NCBI GenBank assembly: GCA_008501825.1
Contig: QQUA01000023.1
Location: 333,994 to 397,993, forward strand
Length of the DNA stretch: 64,000 bases
Origin: Planctomycetota bacterium
GTDB taxonomy: Bacteria; Planctomycetota; UBA1135
Reading direction: 5' to 3'
Shown here piece by piece: positions 23,131 to 31,164 of this stretch. The notes below the pieces were generated by a model, which did no database searches, was not told where the DNA came from, and saw only the letters and a list, made by a program, of their open reading frames with translations. Numbering within the stretch: position 1 is the stretch's first letter; each line of letters begins with the position of its first letter. A program made the translations under genes and the position numbers.

Positions 23131-26100
23131 ACCAAGAACGGGATCGTTTGCACCAGGAAATCCTGGAGTACCGCTTTGGTTGCCACTCCGATCCGGAAAG
23201 TTTCCGCCAGCGCCTCGAAAGCGACCCGGAGTTGCAGCACTTGTACCAGGAAATGGCGGATACCGCCGGCTTGATTCAATTGGCGGCTCAGGAAGAGTCT
23301 CCCGCCTTGTCTTTGCCCCAGGTTGAAGCCGCCGGCAACGCCCCATTTCTCCATCGGCTGCGTTGGGCCGCCTTGTGGCTTTTCCTCCTGCTTTGCGCCT
23401 CCTTCTTTACTCCTTATCTGAAGTCCGCCTGGCAACACTGGCAAAGCTCCCGGAGTTTTCTCTCCCTCGAAGTTCGCGGCCCGGCAGCCTTGCCCGACAC
23501 CGCCGGGGGAAGCTTTGAAATTCGGCCGAAAGACTTTGAGGGCGAAGCCACTGAAGCCGACCTCTCTTGGACTGCCTTCGACCGCGCCGGACAAGTCATG
23601 GCCGAAGGTCGCCAAACCGGGGTGCAATTGGCTTCCTTGGAAATCCCGCCCAAGTTGCTCGGCGCCGGCCGTTTGGAAATCACCGCCCGCAGCGCAGCGG
23701 GAGAACAGCGGCAAACCATTCGCTTGGATCATCCCAGCAGCGCCCTGCTGGTCCATCTCAGCACCGACAAGCCAATCTATCGTCCTGGTGAAACGGTGTA
23801 CTGGCGGGTAGTCGGCTTGGATCGTTTCAGTCTCAGCCCAATCCCGGTCGGCTCCCTGCCAATTCAAATTTTCGACGGCAAAGATACTTCCTTGGTAAAC
23901 CGTTCCATTCGCCTGAACGAAAAGGGAGTGGAATCCCAGGCCTTCGGTTTGGCTCCCGACGCTGATGGCGGCGAATATCGCATCGCCGTTCGGGACCCGG
24001 GCAATCAGTTCGATTTGGCCAGCCTGAACTTCATCGTGCGGCCGTTTCAGGCTCCGAAACTGCGAAAGCAAGTGGATCTGGATCGGGAAAGTTATCGGCC
24101 TGGGGATACCGCCTACGCCGACTTCCAAGTCGCCATCCTCAACGGGCAACCCGCCGCCGAGGCACAGGTGGTCGCCGGATTCCGGATCGCAGGAGAGGAA
24201 GTCTGGCAACAGGAGGCCACCTGCAATGCCGAGGGACGCATTTTGTTTCAAGTGCCGCTTCCCCAGGAAACCGACCAAACCGAAGGTCGTTTGACCTTTC
24301 GAGTCGAGCATCAAGGAAGACTGGAAAACTACGCCGAAACCGTCCTCATCGAGCAGGATGATTTCGAAGTGCATTTCTTCCCGGAAGGGGGCGACTTGAT
24401 CGCCGATGTAGATCAGCGGGTTTATTTCGAAATCTTGGACCGGGGAGGCCGTCCCATGCAAGGCTCCGGTCAAATCGTCGATCAGCAAGGCCAAACGGTT
24501 GCCCGTTGGCAAAGCGAACATCAGGGTCGAGGCCGGTTTCGGATCAAACCGCAACGAGATCAGCATTATCGCCTGGTGATGGACGGCCGTCCGGATCGCG
24601 CCTTCCCCTTGCCTACCGGCAAAGCTGATGGATCGGTTCTCGAGGCTTTGCAAGACGGTTTCGGTCCGGAAGAAGCCCTTCGCTTTCGGGTGCAAAACCA
24701 TTCGAACGGGACCTGGCACTTGGCCGCCTTCCAGCGCGGCCGATTGTTGGCCGAGGAAAGTTTTTCCGGAGCCGGAATTAGGACTCTGGAATTGAAACCG
24801 CGGGCTGCGGTATCTGGAGTGCTCCGAGTCACCTTGTTCGATGAGCACTGGAATCCAGTGGCGGAACGCCTGATCCACCGGCGTCCGGCCCAATACCTTC
24901 AGGTTCAAATCCGAAACGGCAAATCGGTCTTGGCCCCAGGCGAACGTCAAAACCTGGAGATTCGCACCTTCGATGAAACCGGCAAGGCAATCCCGGCGGT
25001 AGTTGGTTTGTGCGTCAGTAATTTTGGAGTCCGGGAAATGGCCGATCAAATTCGCATCGGCCTTGCCGATCAAGCTTGGCTATTCGAAGAAGTGGGTTCC
25101 ACTTTAGACCCGGAAGACTTTTTGGCTTCCGATCCCGAATCGACCCGAAACATCGATTTGTTGTTGGCCACCCGAGGCTGGCGACGATTCCTATGGACTC
25201 GAAGCGAAGCCTTGACCGCCGATCAGGAACCGGTGGATGAAGAAGCTTGGCTAGCTCTGCAAGCTCGATCCGGCCGGGGAAGCGACAAGACTTGGAAAAG
25301 CGAAGGGACTCGCAAGATCCGGCGAGAACTCCGGGCCCTGGAGCGAAACCAAGGACGGAAGCTGACGCAGGCGATCGCCTTCAGCGTCCTCCTATTGCTG
25401 CCTTTCCTGCTTGGGCAGTTTTTCTTGTCTTCCTATTACCGCCGCCTTTGGCGCCATTGGGGGCCGGCTTCCTTTGGACGAATTGCCAGCCTCGGCTCCG
25501 GCGCACTGGTCACTTTCCTTTGGCTGGCCCTTCCGTTCTATTTCTATTCCCAAACCAACTCGCTGGTTCCGGGAGCGGATGCCGCTCCAGCCACCATGGA
25601 AGGAATGCTGGAAGCCTTGGGATACAGCAATTTGGAAGAGCCGGTGGAAGCCGAGCTCATGACCTTGGGATACAGCGACGGTGAAGAGTCCTGGGGTTGG
25701 GAGGCGGAGGACGCTCTCGAAGAAGAAGGCGAACTAGAAGAAATTGAGTTCGAAGACGCTCCAATCCCGGAGGAAACCGAGGAACAAAACCTGGTCTCGG
25801 CTCTTGGCTACGTCAGCTTGGATGACGTCGATCAAAACGCTTCGGCCACGCGTCATCGAAATGGTTGGTTGCGGGTGCGCTCCTATGCTTACGCCGCCGA
25901 GCGCAGCACCGAACGCAGCGATTTTCGCGACACCCTGTTCTGGGACGGGGCCATCGAGACCGACGCTCAAGGTTTTGCCCGAGTTTCTTTCGACATCGGC
26001 GACCATTTGACCACCTGGGAAGCTTGGGCGGACGCCCACGGTCAACAGCGACTCGGCCAGGGCTCCGTTCAATTTGAAAGCCGCCTGCCCCTCTCCATCG

Positions 26101-28001
26101 AACCGGTTATTCCGCCGGAATTGACCCAAGGGGATCGAATCGAGTTGCCCATCCGCCTGGCCACCAGCCAGCTTGCTCAAGGGGATCTGCACTTCCAAGC
26201 GCAAAGTTCCGGCGCCTGGCAATTGACCGGGACCGCCGAACAAATCTTTCCGGTTTCGAAGTTTCGGAATCAGGCGGTTCGTCACTACTTGCCGTTAGAA
26301 GTCGACTCGGACCAAACGGAAGCGGCGGAATTGCAGCTTCAATTGCAACAGGGAAGATTGCAAGATCGCTGGAAAGGCCAGGTTCGGGTGGTTCCTCGTG
26401 GATTCCCCCATCGCTTGGCCAAAGCCGGCAATCTGGGGCCGGAGGAGGTCGCCCGTTTCCGCGTCTCGATTCCGGAATCGCTGACTCCAGGCTCGCTGCG
26501 GGGATCGCTGAAGCTGTATCCATCGCTGCTCGGCACCTTGGCCGACGGCATGGAAGGCTTGCTGCAGGAACCTCACGGCTGTTTTGAACAAACCTCCGCC
26601 ACCCACTACCCCAACGTCCTGACCTTGGCCTTTTTGGAAAGCTCGGGAGAAGTCGCTCCGGCGATCCGCAAGCGAGCCTTGGCATACCTCGATCGAGGCT
26701 ATCGGCGCTTGGTTGGTTTCGAATGCGAGCGTTTGGGCTTCGAGTGGTACGGAAAAGACCCCGGCCACGGCAGCCTCAGTGCTTTTGGACTGCACGAATT
26801 CCAGGACATGGTCTCGGTCTACGACGGCGTCGACCCGGAGCTGTTGGCTCGTACCCGCCAGTGGTTGCTGGACCGGCGGCTGGAGCACGGTGGATTTCAA
26901 CCCGACCACGCCCGCTTCTCCTTCGGTTCCGCTCCCCAGGCGATCCACGATGCCTACACCGCCTGGGCTCTGGCGGCTGCCGGCACCGATCCCGAAACTT
27001 TGGCGCCAACCTTGGCTTGGTTGCAACCGCGGCTGCAGGCAAGCCAGGATCCTTATGAAGTGGCGCTATTGACCCTGGCCTTCCACGAAAGTGGAAACCC
27101 GGGCTACGCCGGGCAGGGGCGCAAGCGCTTGTTGCCTTGGCAAAAGGAACAAGGGTGGCTCCAAGGAAGCCATACCAGCTTCACCGGATCCCTGAACCTG
27201 AACTTGAAGATCGAAACCACCGCTTTGGCGATCCTGGCTTGGCTGGGGTCGGAAGAATATCGGGCTCCGGCAAGTTCAGCGGTGGAGTGGCTTCTTCAAC
27301 AGCGACAAGGAAACGGCAGTTTCGGCGCTACTCAAGCCACCATCCTGGCATTGAAGGCCTTGACCGCTTATCAGCAACAAGAGCGGCAAATCGTCCAGCC
27401 CGCTCACATTCGTCTTTTCGTAAACCAGAAACCGGTGGAAAGCCTACGCCTGTTTGGAGGCGAACAAGAAGCGGTCATCCTTGAAAAGCTGGAACGCCAC
27501 CTCGGGCCCGGAGTTCACCAGGTGGAGATCAGGCAAGAAGGACCGAATCAACTGCCCTGGACTCTGGATCTTCGCTACTTCGCCGAACAGCCGGCCACGC
27601 ATCCCGATGCCCCTCTGCGTTTGCAAACCCGTTTGCAAGGAGAGCAGTGGCAAGAAGGCGAAGCAGTGGAGTTGGAGGTCGAACTGGAAAACCTAAGCGA
27701 GCAGGGATTGGCCATGACTATGGCCATCGTCGGCCTCCCCGGCAATTTAGAAGCGCCGACTCAACACTTGCAGGAATTGGAAAATCAAGGAGCCTTCGAT
27801 GCTTGGGAAATCCGCGGCCGGGAACTGATTTTTTACTGGCGCGGCATGGCTCCGAAACAAAACCACCGCTTCCGGCTTGGCCTTTGGGCTCGGATCGCCG
27901 GGGTTTGTACCGGTCCAGCTTCCAGGGCTTACCTTTACTACAGTCCCCAGGAAATATATTGGACTCCCCCCCTCCTGGCTCGAGTGAGTCCTCGGCGCTG
28001 A
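23124..28001 (+). CDS. Membrane-anchored alpha-2-macroglobulin with thioester and short cytoplasmic N-terminus
   Basis: 1625 residues. Residues 1-77 are hydrophilic and precede a membrane segment (78-100). Macroglobulin domains follow (STDKPIYRPGETVYWR about 215; YRPGDTAYADFQV about 325). Two further membrane segments (about 748-770 and 786-808) are joined by a basic loop, then an acidic linker (about 815-900). The A2M core follows (FRDTLFWDGAIETDAQGFA; DHLTTWEAWADAHG), the thioester motif GCFEQ (Cys1153, Gln1156) and an alpha/alpha thioester-domain barrel. Bacterial A2Ms trap proteases, usually as lipoproteins with PBP1c; neither applies here. Positive loops suggest N-in topology with both halves outside. 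The seven-base overlap with the sigma gene suggests sensing. No zinc anti-sigma motif is seen, so the anti-sigma role is inference. Confidence 0.87.
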   Translation: MLNQERDRLHQEILEYRFGCHSDPESFRQRLESDPELQHLYQEMADTAGLIQLAAQEESPALSLPQVEAAGNAPFLHRLRWAALWLFLLLCASFFTPYLKSAWQHWQSSRSFLSLEVRGPAALPDTAGGSFEIRPKDFEGEATEADLSWTAFDRAGQVMAEGRQTGVQLASLEIPPKLLGAGRLEITARSAAGEQRQTIRLDHPSSALLVHLSTDKPIYRPGETVYWRVVGLDRFSLSPIPVGSLPIQIFDGKDTSLVNRSIRLNEKGVESQAFGLAPDADGGEYRIAVRDPGNQFDLASLNFIVRPFQAPKLRKQVDLDRESYRPGDTAYADFQVAILNGQPAAEAQVVAGFRIAGEEVWQQEATCNAEGRILFQVPLPQETDQTEGRLTFRVEHQGRLENYAETVLIEQDDFEVHFFPEGGDLIADVDQRVYFEILDRGGRPMQGSGQIVDQQGQTVARWQSEHQGRGRFRIKPQRDQHYRLVMDGRPDRAFPLPTGKADGSVLEALQDGFGPEEALRFRVQNHSNGTWHLAAFQRGRLLAEESFSGAGIRTLELKPRAAVSGVLRVTLFDEHWNPVAERLIHRRPAQYLQVQIRNGKSVLAPGERQNLEIRTFDETGKAIPAVVGLCVSNFGVREMADQIRIGLADQAWLFEEVGSTLDPEDFLASDPESTRNIDLLLATRGWRRFLWTRSEALTADQEPVDEEAWLALQARSGRGSDKTWKSEGTRKIRRELRALERNQGRKLTQAIAFSVLLLLPFLLGQFFLSSYYRRLWRHWGPASFGRIASLGSGALVTFLWLALPFYFYSQTNSLVPGADAAPATMEGMLEALGYSNLEEPVEAELMTLGYSDGEESWGWEAEDALEEEGELEEIEFEDAPIPEETEEQNLVSALGYVSLDDVDQNASATRHRNGWLRVRSYAYAAERSTERSDFRDTLFWDGAIETDAQGFARVSFDIGDHLTTWEAWADAHGQQRLGQGSVQFESRLPLSIEPVIPPELTQGDRIELPIRLATSQLAQGDLHFQAQSSGAWQLTGTAEQIFPVSKFRNQAVRHYLPLEVDSDQTEAAELQLQLQQGRLQDRWKGQVRVVPRGFPHRLAKAGNLGPEEVARFRVSIPESLTPGSLRGSLKLYPSLLGTLADGMEGLLQEPHGCFEQTSATHYPNVLTLAFLESSGEVAPAIRKRALAYLDRGYRRLVGFECERLGFEWYGKDPGHGSLSAFGLHEFQDMVSVYDGVDPELLARTRQWLLDRRLEHGGFQPDHARFSFGSAPQAIHDAYTAWALAAAGTDPETLAPTLAWLQPRLQASQDPYEVALLTLAFHESGNPGYAGQGRKRLLPWQKEQGWLQGSHTSFTGSLNLNLKIETTALAILAWLGSEEYRAPASSAVEWLLQQRQGNGSFGATQATILALKALTAYQQQERQIVQPAHIRLFVNQKPVESLRLFGGEQEAVILEKLERHLGPGVHQVEIRQEGPNQLPWTLDLRYFAEQPATHPDAPLRLQTRLQGEQWQEGEAVELEVELENLSEQGLAMTMAIVGLPGNLEAPTQHLQELENQGAFDAWEIRGRELIFYWRGMAPKQNHRFRLGLWARIAGVCTGPASRAYLYYSPQEIYWTPPLLARVSPRR

Positions 28002-28018
28002 ACCTGGAACACGGCGAG

Positions 28019-28035
28019 GGCCGGCCCAGCCGGCC
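28019..28035. terminator. GC-rich hairpin at convergent junction, no T-tract
   Basis: GGCCGGC, loop CCA, GCCGGCC: a perfect seven-base stem with a three-base loop, between the ends of the macroglobulin and RaiA-like genes. No T-run follows on either strand, so it is either an atypical bidirectional terminator or a message-end stabiliser. Confidence 0.5.
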
Positions 28036-28047
28036 GTCGCGAAGAGC

Positions 28048-28377
28048 CTAAACCTTGCGGCGTTTGTCCGCGTAAGCATGCAGCTTACGTTGCATGCTCT
28101 GGAAAGCGGTCAAGTAAGCCGGCCGGAGACCTTCCGACAAGCCCTCGTCACCGGGCTCTCGATTCACGACCAATTCTTGCCCCGGAACCAAGACGTAAAT
28201 ACCAACCTTGTAATGGTTCCCTTTGTGTTGATGGCGGTGCGGGACTTCCACCACCACCCGAATATTCTGAATTTTGGAAAAGGCCTTGCCGAGTTTTTCC
28301 GCCTTTCCTCGAATTTCCGTCTCCGCAGCTTCGGGAAGGCGCACATCCCGGGAAATGATCTCCAGCGGTATCTCCAT
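28048..28377 (-). CDS. Ribosome-associated inhibitor, RaiA/HPF short form
   Basis: 109 residues from the ATG at 28377; an upstream TTG at 28401 would add eight. The fold is S30AE: MEIPLEIISRDVRLPEAAET, IRGKAEKLGKAFSKIQNIRV and VVEVPHRHQHKGNHYKVGIY. Such proteins bind the 30S subunit near the decoding site in stationary phase or stress. There is no C-terminal dimerisation domain, so it is the short type. The tail (SMQRKLHAYADKRRKV) is basic. It diverges from the response regulator with 208 bases between. Confidence 0.85.
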   Translation of the reverse strand: MEIPLEIISRDVRLPEAAETEIRGKAEKLGKAFSKIQNIRVVVEVPHRHQHKGNHYKVGIYVLVPGQELVVNREPGDEGLSEGLRPAYLTAFQSMQRKLHAYADKRRKV

Positions 28378-28512
28378 GAGCGTCCGGCAGGGTTTAGCCA
28401 AAGGGCGAGAAGCGGTCCAAGACCTAGGGTACAGCCAAGCTGAAGTAAAACCAGATTTTCCGCCTTACCAGGCTGGAATCCTGGAACCGGATCGCCCCGC
28501 TCGCCCAGGGCC

Positions 28513-28554
28513 GTTACCGCTTCGTTACCGAGGTCCCGGCAGTTTGCCTATAGA
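28513..28554 (+). promoter_or_regulatory. Direct-repeat operator and -10-like box before the response regulator
   Basis: GTTACCG occurs at 28513-28519 and again at 28524-28530, separated by CTTC, giving an 11-base period. OmpR/PhoB-family regulators bind seven-base direct repeats with four-base spacers in just this layout. A TATAGA box (28549-28554) lies 18 bases on, and the start codon is at 28586. This is a plausible autoregulatory site; the -10 assignment is weaker than the repeat. Confidence 0.5.
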
Positions 28555-28585
28555 ATGCCCTAAGCCCTGATCAAGCCGAATCATC

Positions 28586-29293
28586 ATGAGCCTACCGGCG
28601 ATTTTGATCGTCGAAGACGACCCCAGCATCCGGACCGGCTTGGCCGACGCCCTGCGCTTCGCCGGTTATCGGCCGGTGGCCCGGGAAACCGGGGAGGAAG
28701 GCCTGCAAGCCGCCCTCAGCCAACCCCTTAGTTTGGTGCTCTTGGACGTCATGCTGCCCGGCATCGACGGTTTCCAAGTCCTCACCGAGCTGCGCAAGGC
28801 CAAGCCTACTTTGCCGATCATCCTGGTAACCGCCCGCGGGGCGGAGCAGGACTGCATCAAAGGATTGAAGCAAGGTGCCGACGACTACGTAGTCAAACCC
28901 TTTTCCGCCCGAGAATTGCTGGCCCGGGTCGAAGCCGTCATGCGGCGTTCGGCGGAAAGGCCGAGCGACCTCAGCGACTTGCATTGGGCCGGACGGCGCA
29001 TCGATTTGGATCGATTGGAGGTTCGCTTCGATAATTCGGAAGTGCGTTCCCTTTCCGAAAAAGAAGGTGAGTTGCTTCGATACTTGGCTTTGAATCGCGG
29101 CCGGGTGGTCAGCCGCGACGAGTTATTGCAACGAGTCTGGGGCTTTACCCCGCAGCGGGTGCAAAGCCGAACCGTGGATATGCACGTGGCTCGGTTGAGA
29201 GAGAAGTTGCGCTTGCATGCCGGCGAGCCCGATTGGATCCGTACGATTCGATCCAAGGGTTACGTCCTGGAAACCCAGGAAGGCCAGTCGTGA
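28586..29293 (+). CDS. OmpR/PhoB-family response regulator
   Basis: 235 residues. The receiver domain has the acidic pair in ILIVEDDPSIR, phosphorylation site Asp54 in LVLLDVMLPGIDGF, Thr in IILVTARG and Lys in DDYVVKPFSARE. A winged-helix DNA-binding domain follows (LSEKEGELLRYLALNRGRVV, RTVDMHVARLREKL, IRTIRSKGYVLE). The stop overlaps the kinase start by four bases (GTGA), so regulator and kinase are translated together. A seven-base direct repeat in its upstream region is a candidate binding site. Signal unknown. Confidence 0.96.
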   Translation: MSLPAILIVEDDPSIRTGLADALRFAGYRPVARETGEEGLQAALSQPLSLVLLDVMLPGIDGFQVLTELRKAKPTLPIILVTARGAEQDCIKGLKQGADDYVVKPFSARELLARVEAVMRRSAERPSDLSDLHWAGRRIDLDRLEVRFDNSEVRSLSEKEGELLRYLALNRGRVVSRDELLQRVWGFTPQRVQSRTVDMHVARLREKLRLHAGEPDWIRTIRSKGYVLETQEGQS

Positions 29294-31164
29294 AAACTCC
29301 GGGCCGTTGGTGGTGGTACTACGGTTTGGCTTGCGCCGTATTCGCCGCCGCCTTGTTTCAAATCAGCCGGGCATTTCTGCAATCCGAACGAGATCGGTTG
29401 CAGAGTCAAGAGCGAACCGAAGCCATGCAGAAACAGCGGCTCGCCTTGTGGCGCTTGGAGTCCTATTTGATGCCGCTCCTGGCTCAGGAAACCGCCCGGC
29501 CGATTTCGGATTATGAAATTCCACCGCCTCATTCCAAGAATAAAGGTGGCGAGGTGGAAACAAGTATCCCGGTGCAAGCTCCGCCTCTATTCACACTGCA
29601 AGCGGCGCCGTTCGCCCTTTTCTTTCAATGGGATTCTAGCCGCGGATTTCGTTGCCCGCAGCTTGATTCGGAGGACTTTGGCTGGTGGTCCCGGCATCTT
29701 CCGGATCAAGAAAGCTTGATGCACAAGCGCTCGGAAGTTTTTCAAAAATTGCAGCGAAACTGGGATTCGACCTGGGTCTTGCAACAACTGCCGGCCCTGG
29801 AGTCCGATCAACCGTTCAATCCGGTTTTCGCGATGAACTTCAACCGCCAGCAACAACAGGCGATGGAGCAAACGCTCGCTCAAGGGCCGGAGCCGCCAAG
29901 TCAGGAAGGGGTTGCCTTATCACAAGTCGACAACGACTCGGCCATGCGCTTTCAAAACGCGATTCAGGCTTTGCAGCCCCAAGCCCAAGTGCTAAATCGA
30001 GGAGCACCGGACCCGGCCAACCGTGGCCTTCCCATCCGGCCATCGCTTCTAACTTCGGATACGGGACTGGTGGGCTCATTGACTCCTTTGTGGCTTCCGG
30101 CTTCTCATTCGGAATCCCCGCTATTGCTCCTGGTTCGAAAAGTCCGGCAAGGAAACCTTCCCTTTCTCCAAGGCATCGTTCTGGATTGGATCTTTTTGAA
30201 GCAAACCTTGTTGCAGCAAATCCAGGACCTGCTGCCGAACGCAGACTTGAACCCGGTAACCACTCCAGGAGAAGAACTTTCCTTGCAAAGTACTTCTCTA
30301 TGGCTGGCCACCTTGCCGGTGGAACTGCAGCCCGGGCCTGCGGCGTTCGAATCGGCCTCGGGAATCGGCCTGCCATTGCCTCTGGGATTGACTTGGGTCG
30401 CTTTTATCATTGCCGCCGGCGCCGTCGGCTTCGCTTTGCACGCCAGTATTTCCTTTGGCAAGCGGCGCAGCCAATTTGCTTCCACGGTGACTCATGAATT
30501 GCGCACTCCCCTAACCACCTTTCGCATGTACACCGAAATGCTGGCGGAAGGCATGGTTCGCGAGGAACATCGGCGAAGCGAATATCACCGGACTCTGCAG
30601 AAAGAATCCGATCGCCTTTGCCGGCTGGTGGAAAACGTGCTGGCTTTCGCTCGGCTGGAAGAAGGGCGAAACCCCCAAGCCCGGCAATGGTTGAAAGTGG
30701 AAGATTTAATCGAGCGCCACTTGGCGATGCTGCAGAACCGAGCTGAAGAAGCGGCGATGGAATTTCAATGGGACCATCAGGTGGCTCCCGAAGTCGGTTT
30801 GCACACCGATCCCGAGGCGGTAGGTCAAATCCTGTTTAATCTGGTCGACAACGCCGCCAAATATGGCCTCGGCGGCAAACCGGTCATTCTGCTTCGCACT
30901 GAAATCAAAGACGCCTATCTCTGCTTGCAAGTGCGGGATTACGGTCCGGGCGTCCCGGCAGAATTTCGGCGCCGTTTATTTCATCCCTTTGAACGAGGTC
31001 CGCAAGCGCAAGAACCTGCCAAACCAGGGCTTGGGTTGGGTTTGTCATTGGCCAAGGGATTGGCTCGCGACCTCGGCGGCGACTTGAATTTTTTGGCGGA
31101 AGCAGAATTCGGCGCCGTCTTTATAGTAAAGCTTCCCTTAAACCACTCAGAAAGGCATCCATGA
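29290..31164 (+). CDS. Membrane sensor histidine kinase
   Basis: 624 residues from the GTG that overlaps the regulator stop. A first membrane segment (about residues 8-30, WWWYYGLACAVFAAALFQIS) and a second (about 361-385, LTWVAFIIAAGAVGFALHAS) bracket a periplasmic domain of some 330 residues, which I do not recognise. The cytoplasmic part has the H-box THELRTPLTTFRMYTEML with His402, then N-box NLVDNAAKYG, DYGPGVP and GLGLGLSLAKGLARDLGG, so catalysis should be intact. The last four bases overlap the start of the 1092-residue secreted protein, which makes that protein a likely partner or target of the sensor. Confidence 0.94.
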   Translation: MKTPGRWWWYYGLACAVFAAALFQISRAFLQSERDRLQSQERTEAMQKQRLALWRLESYLMPLLAQETARPISDYEIPPPHSKNKGGEVETSIPVQAPPLFTLQAAPFALFFQWDSSRGFRCPQLDSEDFGWWSRHLPDQESLMHKRSEVFQKLQRNWDSTWVLQQLPALESDQPFNPVFAMNFNRQQQQAMEQTLAQGPEPPSQEGVALSQVDNDSAMRFQNAIQALQPQAQVLNRGAPDPANRGLPIRPSLLTSDTGLVGSLTPLWLPASHSESPLLLLVRKVRQGNLPFLQGIVLDWIFLKQTLLQQIQDLLPNADLNPVTTPGEELSLQSTSLWLATLPVELQPGPAAFESASGIGLPLPLGLTWVAFIIAAGAVGFALHASISFGKRRSQFASTVTHELRTPLTTFRMYTEMLAEGMVREEHRRSEYHRTLQKESDRLCRLVENVLAFARLEEGRNPQARQWLKVEDLIERHLAMLQNRAEEAAMEFQWDHQVAPEVGLHTDPEAVGQILFNLVDNAAKYGLGGKPVILLRTEIKDAYLCLQVRDYGPGVPAEFRRRLFHPFERGPQAQEPAKPGLGLGLSLAKGLARDLGGDLNFLAEAEFGAVFIVKLPLNHSERHP

